Under the pieces are notes generated by a model, which ran no database searches, was not told where the DNA came from, and saw nothing but the letters and a program-made list of their open reading frames with translations. Shown piece after piece: positions 1-6,702 of a stretch of 22,305 bases of DNA. A program made the translations under genes and the position numbers. The stretch is taken from NCBI GenBank assembly GCA_003519485.1, contig DOWQ01000781.1, forward strand, positions 1-22,305. Reading direction: 5' to 3'. This DNA is from Streptomyces sp. (GTDB lineage: Bacteria > Actinomycetota > Actinomycetes > Streptomycetales > Streptomycetaceae). Every line of letters starts with the position of its first letter. Positions within the stretch are counted from its first letter, which is position 1.

Positions 1-1
1 C

Positions 2-34
2 GGGGCCCGGCGCACGGACGGAGCCGGCCGGTGA
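2..34 (+). CDS. 3' end of an upstream siderophore-operon gene (partial)
   Basis: The frame from base 2 is open to a TGA at 32-34, and that TGA overlaps the GTG start of the next gene (GTGA at 31-34). Only ten codons are visible, reading GARRTDGAGR, so no family can be assigned. The stop-start overlap suggests translational coupling. In hydroxamate siderophore operons the gene before the monooxygenase is often a PLP-dependent amine decarboxylase (DesA or RhbB type); that identity is inference from context only. Confidence 0.35.
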   Translation, partial: GARRTDGAGR

Positions 35-1587
35 CCGGCCCCGGGCAGCGGCGCTCCGTACCGCGGCCGGGCGGCCCGGACCCGGAGGAGCCGCTCGACC
101 TGGCCGGGATCGGCATCGGGCCGTTCAACCTCTCGCTGGCCGCCCTGGGTGACGGCGTGCCCGGCCTGCGCGCCGCCTTCTTCGAGCAGCGGCCGGCGTT
201 CCGCTGGCATCCCGGGCTGCTGATCGAGGGGGCGACCCTCCAGGTGCCGTTCCTGGCGGATCTGGTCACGCTGGTCGACCCGGCGAGCCCGTGGTCGTTC
301 CTCAGTTATCTGCGCGCCAAGGAACGCCTGTTCCCGTTCTATTTCGCGGAGCGGTTCCACATCCACCGGGCCGAGTACGACGCGTACTGCCGCTGGGCGA
401 GCGAGCGGATTCCCGGACTTCACTTCGGCCACCAGATCGACGTCGTCCGCTGGGATCCCGCCCGCGCGGCCTACGAGGTCGACTACACCCGCCTCGACGA
501 GCACGGCACCGGCCAGGCGGTCGGCCGGGTCTTCGCCCGCAACCTCGCGCTGGGCGTGGGCACCGCCCCGTACGTCCCCGAGCCGCTGCGCGAGCTGGCC
601 GAGGCCCCGACGGTGCCCGTGCTGCACTCCGCCGACTACCTCGGCCACCGGGACCGGCTGCTCGCGGCGGACCATGTCACGGTGCTCGGATCCGGCCAGT
701 CCGGGGCGGAGGTCTTCCTCGACCTGCTCCGGCACCGGCCGGCCGGCCGTGAACGGCTGGCCTGGCTCGCCCGTACCCCCGCCTTCGCCCCGATGGAGTA
801 CAGCAAGCTGGGACTGGAGCAGTTCACCCCCGACTACACGCGCTACTTCCACGGCCTCACGGAACCCGCGCGGGACGCGGCCCTGCCCCAGCAGTGGCAG
901 CTGCACAAGGGGATCGACCAGGACACCATCGCCGCCATCCACGACGAGCTCTACCAGCGCTCGCTGCACGGCGGCTGGCCCGACGCCACCCTCACCCCGG
1001 GCTCGGCCGTCACCGGCGCCGTGCGCGCGGGCGGCCGGATCGAACTGGAGGTCGAACACGCCCAACAGGGCACCTGGGCCCGGCTCACCACCGACGCGCT
1101 CGTGCTCGCCACCGGCTACCGCGAACGCCCGCTCGACGGCCTGCTCGGCCCGCTCGCCCCGCACCTCCGGCGCGACGCCGCCGGCCGCCACCAGGTCGAC
1201 GAGCACTACCGGCTCGCCCTCGACCCGCACCTCACCGGCGCCGTATTCGTCCAGAACGCCGAACGCCACACCCACGGCGTCGGCGCGCCCGACCTCGGCC
1301 TCGCCGCCTGGCGCTCCGCGGTCATCCTCAACACCCTCACCGGCCGCGACGTCCACCCCCTGCCGCGCCGGACCGCTTTCACCTCCTACGGACTGTCGCC
1401 GCACAGCGGCAGCACTCCGCACGGCGACACCCCGTACAGCGGCAGCACCCCGCACACCGGCACCCCGTACAGCGGCAGTCCGCACACCGACACCCCGCGG
1501 CGCGGCGGCTCTCCGTACACCGGCAGCGCCCCGCCCGGCCCGGGCCTCGCCCTGAACTGCCGCCCCGACCACCGCCCCGCCGACTGA
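31..1587 (+). CDS. siderophore amine N-monooxygenase (lysine/ornithine/diamine N-hydroxylase family)
   Basis: This is an FAD- and NADPH-dependent N-hydroxylase (K_oxygenase family: IucD, PvdA, DesB, RhbE). It would hydroxylate the terminal amine of lysine, ornithine or a diamine in the cytoplasm, the first step towards a hydroxamate. Visible motifs are the FAD-binding GIGIGPFN at residues 26-33, the NADPH-binding GSGQSG at 220-225 and the family LATGY at 359-363. The GTG start at 31 has GGAG at 20-23 and overlaps the upstream stop. The enzyme part ends near residue 450; the 518-residue protein then carries about 70 extra residues, many in 11-residue repeats (SGSTPHGDTPY, SGSTPHTGTPY), whereas relatives are usually about 420-450 residues. 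Context (IucA/IucC synthetase and acyltransferase next) supports siderophore synthesis. The substrate cannot be read from sequence alone. Confidence 0.93.
   Translation: MTGPGQRRSVPRPGGPDPEEPLDLAGIGIGPFNLSLAALGDGVPGLRAAFFEQRPAFRWHPGLLIEGATLQVPFLADLVTLVDPASPWSFLSYLRAKERLFPFYFAERFHIHRAEYDAYCRWASERIPGLHFGHQIDVVRWDPARAAYEVDYTRLDEHGTGQAVGRVFARNLALGVGTAPYVPEPLRELAEAPTVPVLHSADYLGHRDRLLAADHVTVLGSGQSGAEVFLDLLRHRPAGRERLAWLARTPAFAPMEYSKLGLEQFTPDYTRYFHGLTEPARDAALPQQWQLHKGIDQDTIAAIHDELYQRSLHGGWPDATLTPGSAVTGAVRAGGRIELEVEHAQQGTWARLTTDALVLATGYRERPLDGLLGPLAPHLRRDAAGRHQVDEHYRLALDPHLTGAVFVQNAERHTHGVGAPDLGLAAWRSAVILNTLTGRDVHPLPRRTAFTSYGLSPHSGSTPHGDTPYSGSTPHTGTPYSGSPHTDTPRRGGSPYTGSAPPGPGLALNCRPDHRPAD
1405..1500 (+). 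repeat. 33-bp in-frame tandem repeat in the monooxygenase tail
   Basis: Two 33-bp units (1405-1437 and 1438-1470) and a third 30-bp unit (1471-1500, one codon shorter) lie in frame. They encode SGSTPHGDTPY, SGSTPHTGTPY and SGSPHTDTPR, and a weaker fourth copy (RGGSPYTGSAP) follows. The near identity of the DNA units suggests recent duplication by slippage or unequal exchange. The segment is outside the catalytic fold. Confidence 0.9.
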
Positions 1588-1721
1588 CCGGCACCCGCAG
1601 CCCGTACCGCCGACCGGCCCCCGCGGCCGCCCTCACCCCCCACCGGCCCCGCCCCGAAACCGGGCGCGGACCGGCACAGCACAGCCGACGGGCAGGCGGC
1701 TGACGGACAGAAAGAGAACCG

Positions 1722-3488
1722 ATGAGCATGACGCTCCCGACCCGCGACGCACTGGAGCAGCGCCGGTCGCCCGACCCCTCCGCCGTCGCCGACGCCGTCA
1801 CCACCGAGAACCTCCTCCGGTGCTGGGTCCGCGAAACCGGCACCCCCCGCCCCGCCGACGGCCTGCTCCGGCTGCGTCTCGCCGCCTCCGGCAGCACCCT
1901 CGAGGCGCCCGTCATCCACTGGTCCGCCGCCGGCCAGCACCGCTTCGGGCGCGCCCGGCTCCGTACCGGGACCCGCGCCCCCGCGCCCCTCGTCGCCGCC
2001 CTCCTCGGCATCGAGTTCGCCGCCGGCGACCCCGCCTCCGTCACCGACCTCACCAGCCGGGTCACCGACTCCGTACACCGGGTCGAGCAGTTTCTGCGCA
2101 GCCGCGGTGAGACCCCCGGCGACCGGGCCGGCACCCCCTTCCTCGCCGCCGAGCAGGCCCTCATCACCGGCCACCCTCTCCACCCCACCCCGAAGAGCCG
2201 CGAAGGGCTCACCGACGCCGAGTCCGCCCGCTACTCGCCCGAGATGCGCGGCGCGTTCCCGCTGCACTGGTTCGCCGCCGACCTCTCCCTGCTGCGCGCC
2301 GACACCGTCCTCTCCCGCCCCACCGCCCACCTCCTCGCCGAGCTGTCCGGCGGTGGGCTCACGCCGCCGGCCGGCACCGCGCTCGTCCCCGCCCACCCCT
2401 GGCAGGCGCAGGACATCACCTCCCGCCCCGCCGTACGGGCCCTGCTGGACGCCGGGCTCCTCCACGACCTCGGCCCGGCGGGCCCCGACTGGTCGCCGAC
2501 CTCCTCCGTACGGACCCTCTACCGGGCCGACGCGCCGGTCATGCTCAAGCTCTCCCTCGGCCTGCGCATCACCAACTCCCGCCGGGAGAACTTCCGGCAG
2601 GAACTGCGCCGCGGCATCGCCGTCCACCGGCTGCTCGCGGCCGGGCTCGGCGACGCCCTGCACGCCGCGCACCCAGGCTTCGGCATCGTCCGCGACCCGG
2701 CGTGGATCGCAGTCGACGCACCCGATGGCAGCTCCACCGGCCTCGACGCCGTCATCCGCGACAACCCCTTCCGCGCCGCCGTCCCCCGCCCGGGCCCGGC
2801 CGGCGGACCGCGCACCGGCTGCCTCGCCGGGCTCCTCGCCGAACGCCCCGACCTGGCCGACAGCCGCTCCCGGCTCGCCGTGCTGATCCACCGGCTCGCC
2901 GACCGCACCGGGCGCCCGGCGGCCGGCGCGGCCCGCGAGTGGTTCGGCCGTTATTTCGACACCGTCGTCGTCCCCGTCCTGTGGCTGTACGCCACCTACG
3001 GGCTCGGGCTGGAGGCCCACCAGCAGAACACCCTCGTCACGCTGGACGCCGACGGCCTGCCCACCGGCGGCCACTACCGCGACAACCAGGGCTACTACTT
3101 CTCCCCGTCCCGCAGCACGGCCCTGCACCGGTGGGTACCCGGCGCCGGCCAGGACCTCGGTACGTACGTCGACGACGCGGTCATCGACGAGCGCCTCGGC
3201 TACTACCTCGGCATCAACAACATCCTCGGCGTCATCGGCGCGCTCGGCTCCCAGGGCCTCGCCGACGAGACCGACCTGTTCGCCGATGCCGACCGCAGAT
3301 TCGCCGCGCTCGCCGCCGAACACGGCGACCGGCTGCCGCTCGCGGTCATCCTGCGCGAGGCCCCGACGCTGCGCTGCAAGGCCAACCTCCTCACCCGTAT
3401 CCACCGGATGGACGAGCTGACCGGGCCGCTCGAATCCCAGTCCGTGTACGTCGACATCGCCAACCCCTTCGCCGAGGCCCGCCGGTGA
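1722..3488 (+). CDS. IucA/IucC family NIS siderophore synthetase
   Basis: This ATP-dependent synthetase activates a carboxylate (citrate, succinyl or a related acid) as an acyl-adenylate and condenses it with an amine or hydroxamate to build an NRPS-independent siderophore. At 588 residues it has the usual family length. Visible motifs are GHPLHPTPKSR at 150-160, LVPAHPWQ at 221-228, the ATP-site stretch KLSLGLRITNSRREN from 276, EAHQQN at 431-436, RDNQG at 453-457, and the C-terminal FhuF-like part with KANLLTR from 553. The start is ATG 1722 after a weak AGAGAA; an in-frame ATG at 1728 is an alternative. It lies 134 bp after the monooxygenase and overlaps the next gene by GTGA, so it is probably in the same operon. 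Which carboxylate it uses is not decidable by eye. Confidence 0.95.
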   Translation: MSMTLPTRDALEQRRSPDPSAVADAVTTENLLRCWVRETGTPRPADGLLRLRLAASGSTLEAPVIHWSAAGQHRFGRARLRTGTRAPAPLVAALLGIEFAAGDPASVTDLTSRVTDSVHRVEQFLRSRGETPGDRAGTPFLAAEQALITGHPLHPTPKSREGLTDAESARYSPEMRGAFPLHWFAADLSLLRADTVLSRPTAHLLAELSGGGLTPPAGTALVPAHPWQAQDITSRPAVRALLDAGLLHDLGPAGPDWSPTSSVRTLYRADAPVMLKLSLGLRITNSRRENFRQELRRGIAVHRLLAAGLGDALHAAHPGFGIVRDPAWIAVDAPDGSSTGLDAVIRDNPFRAAVPRPGPAGGPRTGCLAGLLAERPDLADSRSRLAVLIHRLADRTGRPAAGAAREWFGRYFDTVVVPVLWLYATYGLGLEAHQQNTLVTLDADGLPTGGHYRDNQGYYFSPSRSTALHRWVPGAGQDLGTYVDDAVIDERLGYYLGINNILGVIGALGSQGLADETDLFADADRRFAALAAEHGDRLPLAVILREAPTLRCKANLLTRIHRMDELTGPLESQSVYVDIANPFAEARR

Positions 3489-4078
3489 CGACCAGCGCCC
3501 TCGGCCACCTCACCAGCACCGGCATCCGGCTCCCGGCGGGCCTCTTCACCCTCCGGCCCGCCGACCCGGAGGCCGACACCGGGCTCGTGCACCGCTGGAT
3601 GAACGACCCGGAGGTCGCGCTCTTCTGGGAGCTGGCGTGCCCGGCCGACCGGATCGCCGGCTATCTGCGGGAACAGCGCGCGAGCCCGCACTCCTCGCCC
3701 TGGATCGGCAGTCTGGACGGCGTCCTCATGAGCTACTGGGAGCTCTACCGGGCCGACCTCGACCCGCTCGCCCGGCACTACCGGGCGCGGCCGCACGACG
3801 CGGGCATCCACCTGCTGCTCGGGCCGCCCGGCCACCGCGGGCGCGGCATCGGGGCGCAGCTGCTGCGGGCCGTGTCCGACTGGCAGCTCGACGCCGACCG
3901 GCTCGCGGAACGGGTGGTGGCCGAGCCGGACGTCCGCAACACCCGTTCCGTACGGGCCTTCGAGCGCGCGGGCTTCCGAATCGCCCGGGAGGTCGACCTG
4001 CCCGGCAAGCGGGCCGCGCTGATGATCCGGGAGCGGCAGGGCGGCCCGTCGGGGTGGCCGGGCGGGGAAGCGGCCTGA
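3485..4078 (+). CDS. siderophore N-acyltransferase (GNAT, IucB/RhbD/DesC type)
   Basis: This is a 197-residue GNAT acyltransferase that would transfer an acyl group from acyl-CoA to the hydroxylamine made by the monooxygenase, giving the hydroxamate. The family signature is clear: HRWMNDPEVALFWE from residue 36, the acetyl-CoA P-loop GHRGRGIG at 116-123, and EPDVRNTRSVRAFERAGF from 147. The start is GTG 3485, which overlaps the synthetase stop (GTGA, 3485-3488). The open frame continues upstream to 2702, but that part runs inside the synthetase in another frame and is not coding. It is the last gene of the operon, followed by a strong hairpin at 4134-4168. The acyl donor (acetyl, succinyl or other) is unknown. 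Confidence 0.9.
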   Translation: MTTSALGHLTSTGIRLPAGLFTLRPADPEADTGLVHRWMNDPEVALFWELACPADRIAGYLREQRASPHSSPWIGSLDGVLMSYWELYRADLDPLARHYRARPHDAGIHLLLGPPGHRGRGIGAQLLRAVSDWQLDADRLAERVVAEPDVRNTRSVRAFERAGFRIAREVDLPGKRAALMIRERQGGPSGWPGGEAA

Positions 4079-4133
4079 CGGTGGAGGGGTGGTCGGCGCC
4101 GCGGACTGAGGAGGTTCGGTCCCGTACCGGGGA

Positions 4134-4168
4134 CGGCCGAACCGGACCGATATAGTCCGGTTCGGCCG
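4134..4168 (+). terminator. perfect 14-bp-arm hairpin after the siderophore operon
   Basis: The arm CGGCCGAACCGGAC (4134-4147) is the exact reverse complement of 4155-4168, with a 7-nt loop CGATATA. There is no T run, which is common for Streptomyces terminators. It lies 55 bp after the GNAT stop and about 140 bp before pyk, so it most likely insulates the two units. Confidence 0.7.
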
Positions 4169-4233
4169 GGCCGGCCGTCCCGCGCACCGCTCATCAGAGC
4201 GACCCCGCGCACTTTCCACCACTTGTCAATAAC

Positions 4234-4247
4234 CCTTTACGTAAAGG
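4234..4247. promoter_or_regulatory. 14-bp palindrome upstream of pyk, candidate operator
   Basis: CCTTTACGTAAAGG is a perfect palindrome. With a one-base bulge the symmetry extends outward, CAATAACCCTTTAC on the left against the complement of GTAAAGGTTGTTG on the right. It is an A/T-rich island in GC-rich DNA, 60 bp before the pyk start. A dimeric repressor or activator site is the natural reading; the regulator is not identified. Confidence 0.5.
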
Positions 4248-4294
4248 TTGTTGAGTAGTCATGCCCAGCCAATTATCTACCGGTCGGTAAGTCA

Positions 4295-4300
4295 TAGGCT
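4295..4300 (+). promoter_or_regulatory. -10 box of a probably leaderless pyk promoter
   Basis: TAGGCT fits the streptomycete HrdB -10 consensus TAnnnT. It ends 6 bp before the pyk ATG at 4307, so the predicted transcription start falls on the A of the ATG. There is no Shine-Dalgarno sequence between this box and the ATG. The same TAGGCTCG occurs before the ANTAR regulator. The -35 is poor, and an alternative TTGAGT (4251-4256) with TATCTA (4274-4279), 17 bp apart, would give a short leader. Confidence 0.45.
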
Positions 4301-4306
4301 CGAACC

Positions 4307-5740
4307 ATGCGCCGAGCGAAAATCGTCTGCACCCTGGGTCCCGCCACCGACTCGTACGACCGGATCAAATCGCTGGTCGACGCGGGGATGGACGTGGCCC
4401 GCTTCAATCTCAGCCACGGCAGCTACGCAGAGCACGAGGCCCGCTACCACCAGGTGCGGAAGGCGTCCGACGAGACCGGCCGCAGTATCGGGGTCCTCGC
4501 CGACCTTCAAGGTCCTAAGATCCGCCTCGGCCGTTTCCGCGAAGGGCCGGTACTCCTTGAACGCGGCGACGAGTTCACGATCACCGTCGAACCGGTCGAA
4601 GGCGACCGCCACGCCTGCGGCACCACCTACCCGGGACTGGCCGCCGACGTCAGCCGCGGGGAGCGCATCCTCGTCGACGACGGCCGCGTCACCCTCGAGG
4701 TCACCTCGGTCGACGGGCCCCGGGTCTGCACGATCGTCATCGAGGGCGGCCTGGTCTCCGACCACAAGGGACTGAACCTCCCCGGCGTCGCCGTCTCCGT
4801 CCCCGCCCTCTCCGGGAAGGACATCGACGACCTGCGCTGGGCGCTCCGCACCGGCGCCGACATCATCGCGCTGTCCTTCGTCCGCAGCGGCCGTGACATC
4901 GAGGACGTCCACCGCGTCATGGACGAGGAGGGCCACCGGCTCCCCGTCATCGCCAAGATCGAGAAGCCGCAGGCGGTGGAGAACCTCGAGGGCATCGTCG
5001 CCGCCTTCGACGGCATCATGGTCGCCCGCGGCGACCTGGGCGTCGAAATGCCCCTGGAGCGGGTGCCGATCGTCCAGAAGCGCGCGATCAAGCTGGCCAA
5101 GCGGAACGCCAAGCCCGTCATCGTCGCCACCCAGATGCTCGACTCGATGATCGACGCCTCCCGGCCCACCCGCGCCGAGGCGTCCGACGTCGCCAACGCC
5201 GTGATGGACGGCACGGACGCGGTGATGCTCTCCGGCGAGACCAGCGTCGGCAAGTATCCGTTCCAGACGGTCAGGACCATGGCCCGGATCGTCGCAGCCG
5301 CCGAGGAGGACCTCCTCGCCAAGGGACTCCCGCCGCTCACCGAGCGCAGCAAGCCCCGCACTCAGGGCGGCTCCGTCGCCCGCGCCGCCGCCGAGATCGG
5401 CGACTTCCTCGATGCCAAGTACCTGGTGGCCTGCACCCAGTCCGGCGACACCGTCCGCCGGCTGTCCCGCTACCGCTCGCCGATCCCGCTGCTGGCCTTC
5501 ACCCCCGAGCCGGCCACCCGCTCCCAGCTCAACCTCACCTGGGGCGTGGAGACCTTCCTCGGCCCGCAGGTGGGCTCCACGGACGAGATGGTCCAGCAGG
5601 TCGACCGGGAACTGCTGCGGATCGGCCGCTGCCGCAAGGGTGACGTCGTCGTCATCACGGCGGGCTCCCCACCCGGCGTCCCCGGGTCCACGAACCTGGT
5701 CCGCGTCCATCACATCGGGGAGGACGACTCCACGGCCTAG
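4307..5740 (+). CDS. pyk: pyruvate kinase
   Basis: Pyruvate kinase converts phosphoenolpyruvate and ADP to pyruvate and ATP, the last step of glycolysis, as a cytoplasmic homotetramer. The 477-residue protein has the normal length and all diagnostic motifs: the N-terminal KIVCTLGP and DVARFNLSHG, ADLQGPKIR around 65-73 at the barrel/B-domain junction, catalytic K217 in AKIEKPQ with Mg-binding E219, ARGDLG with D243, and GTDAVMLSGET. The C-terminal allosteric domain is complete. The ATG at 4307 has no Shine-Dalgarno and appears leaderless. Streptomycetes usually carry two pyk genes; this looks like the copy that neighbours an ANTAR regulator and a liv transporter in Streptomyces, from memory. 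A 14-bp palindrome upstream suggests regulation. Confidence 0.98.
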   Translation: MRRAKIVCTLGPATDSYDRIKSLVDAGMDVARFNLSHGSYAEHEARYHQVRKASDETGRSIGVLADLQGPKIRLGRFREGPVLLERGDEFTITVEPVEGDRHACGTTYPGLAADVSRGERILVDDGRVTLEVTSVDGPRVCTIVIEGGLVSDHKGLNLPGVAVSVPALSGKDIDDLRWALRTGADIIALSFVRSGRDIEDVHRVMDEEGHRLPVIAKIEKPQAVENLEGIVAAFDGIMVARGDLGVEMPLERVPIVQKRAIKLAKRNAKPVIVATQMLDSMIDASRPTRAEASDVANAVMDGTDAVMLSGETSVGKYPFQTVRTMARIVAAAEEDLLAKGLPPLTERSKPRTQGGSVARAAAEIGDFLDAKYLVACTQSGDTVRRLSRYRSPIPLLAFTPEPATRSQLNLTWGVETFLGPQVGSTDEMVQQVDRELLRIGRCRKGDVVVITAGSPPGVPGSTNLVRVHHIGEDDSTA

Positions 5741-5821
5741 CGGTCGGCGGTGCCGGTGCCGAACAGCCGCGCGGTGATGATCGCGCAAGGCCGTCGGCCG
5801 ACCATGGAATTACAGGAAAAG

Positions 5822-5896
5822 TGCCCCGGGTCGGACTCGAACCGACACTGTATGGGTTTTGAATCCATTGCCTGCTGCCAATTGGGCTACCGGGGC
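5822..5896 (-). tRNA. class I tRNA, anticodon CAA (nominally Leu)
   Basis: Read on the minus strand, the 75-nt cloverleaf has a perfect 7-bp acceptor stem (GCCCCGG with CCGGGGC), TA at positions 8-9, a 3-bp D stem (GCC with GGC) with loop containing TTGG, an anticodon arm ATGGA-TTCAAAA-CCCAT, a 5-nt variable loop ACAGT, and a perfect T arm GTCGG-TTCGAGT-CCGAC, then discriminator A73. CCA is not encoded; CTTTT follows directly. The anticodon is CAA, which reads UUG (Leu). However, bacterial tRNA-Leu is class II with a long variable arm, and this one has only 5 nt. The pair 31-39 is an A-C mismatch. The D loop AATTGGCAGCA resembles tRNA-Gln. The gene converges on pyk and diverges from the ANTAR regulator. 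It is certain as a tRNA-like gene, uncertain in amino-acid identity. Confidence 0.85.
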
Positions 5897-5906
5897 CGGT
5901 GAATCG

Positions 5907-5957
5907 AAGGTATTCGACCACCCGCTGGGAGCCCAGCTTACAGGAGCTGGGTAGGCT
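5907..5957. promoter_or_regulatory. divergent promoter region of the tRNA (-) and ANTAR regulator (+)
   Basis: On the plus strand TAGGCT (5952-5957) is a good -10 box, placing transcription start near 5964 and leaving a leader of about 28 nt with GAGGAG before the regulator. On the minus strand TACCTT (5912-5907) sits 11 bp before the tRNA 5' end, implying a start about 4 nt before the mature tRNA. Both -35 regions are weak. Between them is GCTGGG-AG-CCCAGC (5924-5937) and a further GCTGGG at 5946-5951, which could be an operator. Confidence 0.4.
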
Positions 5958-5991
5958 CGTGGGGCAGCACCTGTCAGGAACGAGGAGTCCC

Positions 5992-6648
5992 GTGAGCACC
6001 GCCGAGCCCGAGCAGCCTGTCGCCGACGATCAACAGCCGCATGTCCCTCCGCAGACGACCCGTGTGGTCATCGCGGAGGACGAGGCCCTGATCCGTCTCG
6101 ATCTCAAAGAGATGCTCGAGGAGGAGGGCTACACCGTCGTCGGCGAGGCCGGGGACGGGCAGAAAGCCGTCGAGCTGGCCCGGGAGCAGCGCCCCGATCT
6201 GGTCATCCTCGATGTGAAGATGCCGGTCCTGGACGGGATCTCGGCGGCCGAGCAGATCGCCGGGGAGGGCATCGCGCCCGTCCTGATGCTGACCGCCTTC
6301 TCGCAGCGCGAGCTGGTGGAGCGGGCCAGGGACGCCGGGGCGATGGCTTATCTGGTGAAGCCGTTCAGCAAGAGCGATGTGGTGCCGGCCATCGAGATGG
6401 CGGTGTCCCGCTTCGCCCAGCTGAAGGCGCTGGAGGAGGAGGTCGCCGACCTCTCCCAGCGGCTGGAGACCCGCAAGCTGGTGGACCGGGCCAAGAGCGC
6501 TCTGCAGACCCAGTACGGGCTGACGGAGCCGGCCGCGTTCCGCTGGATCCAGAAGACGTCGATGGACCGCCGGCTGTCGATGCAGCAGGTCGCCGAGGCG
6601 GTCATCGAGGACGCGGCGGAGAAGAAGAAGCAGCAGCAGGGCGCCTGA
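5992..6648 (+). CDS. pdtaR: ANTAR-domain response regulator (PdtaR type)
   Basis: This two-component response regulator has an N-terminal receiver domain (about residues 23-140) and a C-terminal ANTAR RNA-binding domain (about 150-210). ANTAR proteins bind paired RNA hairpins and prevent transcription termination; in mycobacteria PdtaR is phosphorylated by the histidine kinase PdtaS. Receiver residues are visible: E29 and D30, phosphoacceptor D74 in LVILDVKMP, T in MLTAFS, and K in LVKPF. The ANTAR part has KSALQTQYGLTEPAAFRWIQ and the final MQQVAEAVIEDA. GTG 5992 is chosen because GAGGAG (5982-5987) precedes it and homologues start with a short variable N-terminus; the frame is open from 5899. 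218 residues. No partner kinase gene is in the window. A strong hairpin follows. Confidence 0.95.
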   Translation: MSTAEPEQPVADDQQPHVPPQTTRVVIAEDEALIRLDLKEMLEEEGYTVVGEAGDGQKAVELAREQRPDLVILDVKMPVLDGISAAEQIAGEGIAPVLMLTAFSQRELVERARDAGAMAYLVKPFSKSDVVPAIEMAVSRFAQLKALEEEVADLSQRLETRKLVDRAKSALQTQYGLTEPAAFRWIQKTSMDRRLSMQQVAEAVIEDAAEKKKQQQGA

Positions 6649-6660
6649 GCAGAAACGCCG

Positions 6661-6694
6661 GAGGGGCCCGCGGCAGGTGCGCCGCGGGCCCCTC
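6661..6694. terminator. bidirectional terminator between pdtaR and the liv operon
   Basis: GAGGGGCCCGCGGC (6661-6674) and its exact reverse complement (6681-6694) form a 14-bp stem with the 6-nt loop AGGTGC. It lies 12 bp after the pdtaR stop and 8 bp after the livF stop read on the other strand, so it can serve both convergent units. Confidence 0.85.
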
Positions 6695-6702
6695 GCACGC
6701 GT

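Noticed and set aside
1588..1721. Iron-responsive IdeR/DmdR box or separate promoter before the synthetase gene
   Set aside because: No TTAGGTTAGGCTAACC-like sequence is present there; the operon promoter is presumably upstream of the window.
1386..3404. 672-residue minus-strand open frame opposite the siderophore genes
   Set aside because: It is the antisense shadow of high-GC codon bias; the repeats it contains mirror those of the monooxygenase tail, and the plus-strand genes have clear family motifs.
4292..5788. 498-residue minus-strand open frame opposite pyk
   Set aside because: Glycine/aspartate-rich translation without a recognisable fold, fully opposite a complete pyruvate kinase gene.
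6661..6694. Possible ANTAR target hairpin with a hexaloop
   Set aside because: The loop is 6 nt but does not have the A1/G4 pattern of ANTAR hexaloops on either strand (AGGTGC or GCACCT), and there is no paired second hairpin.
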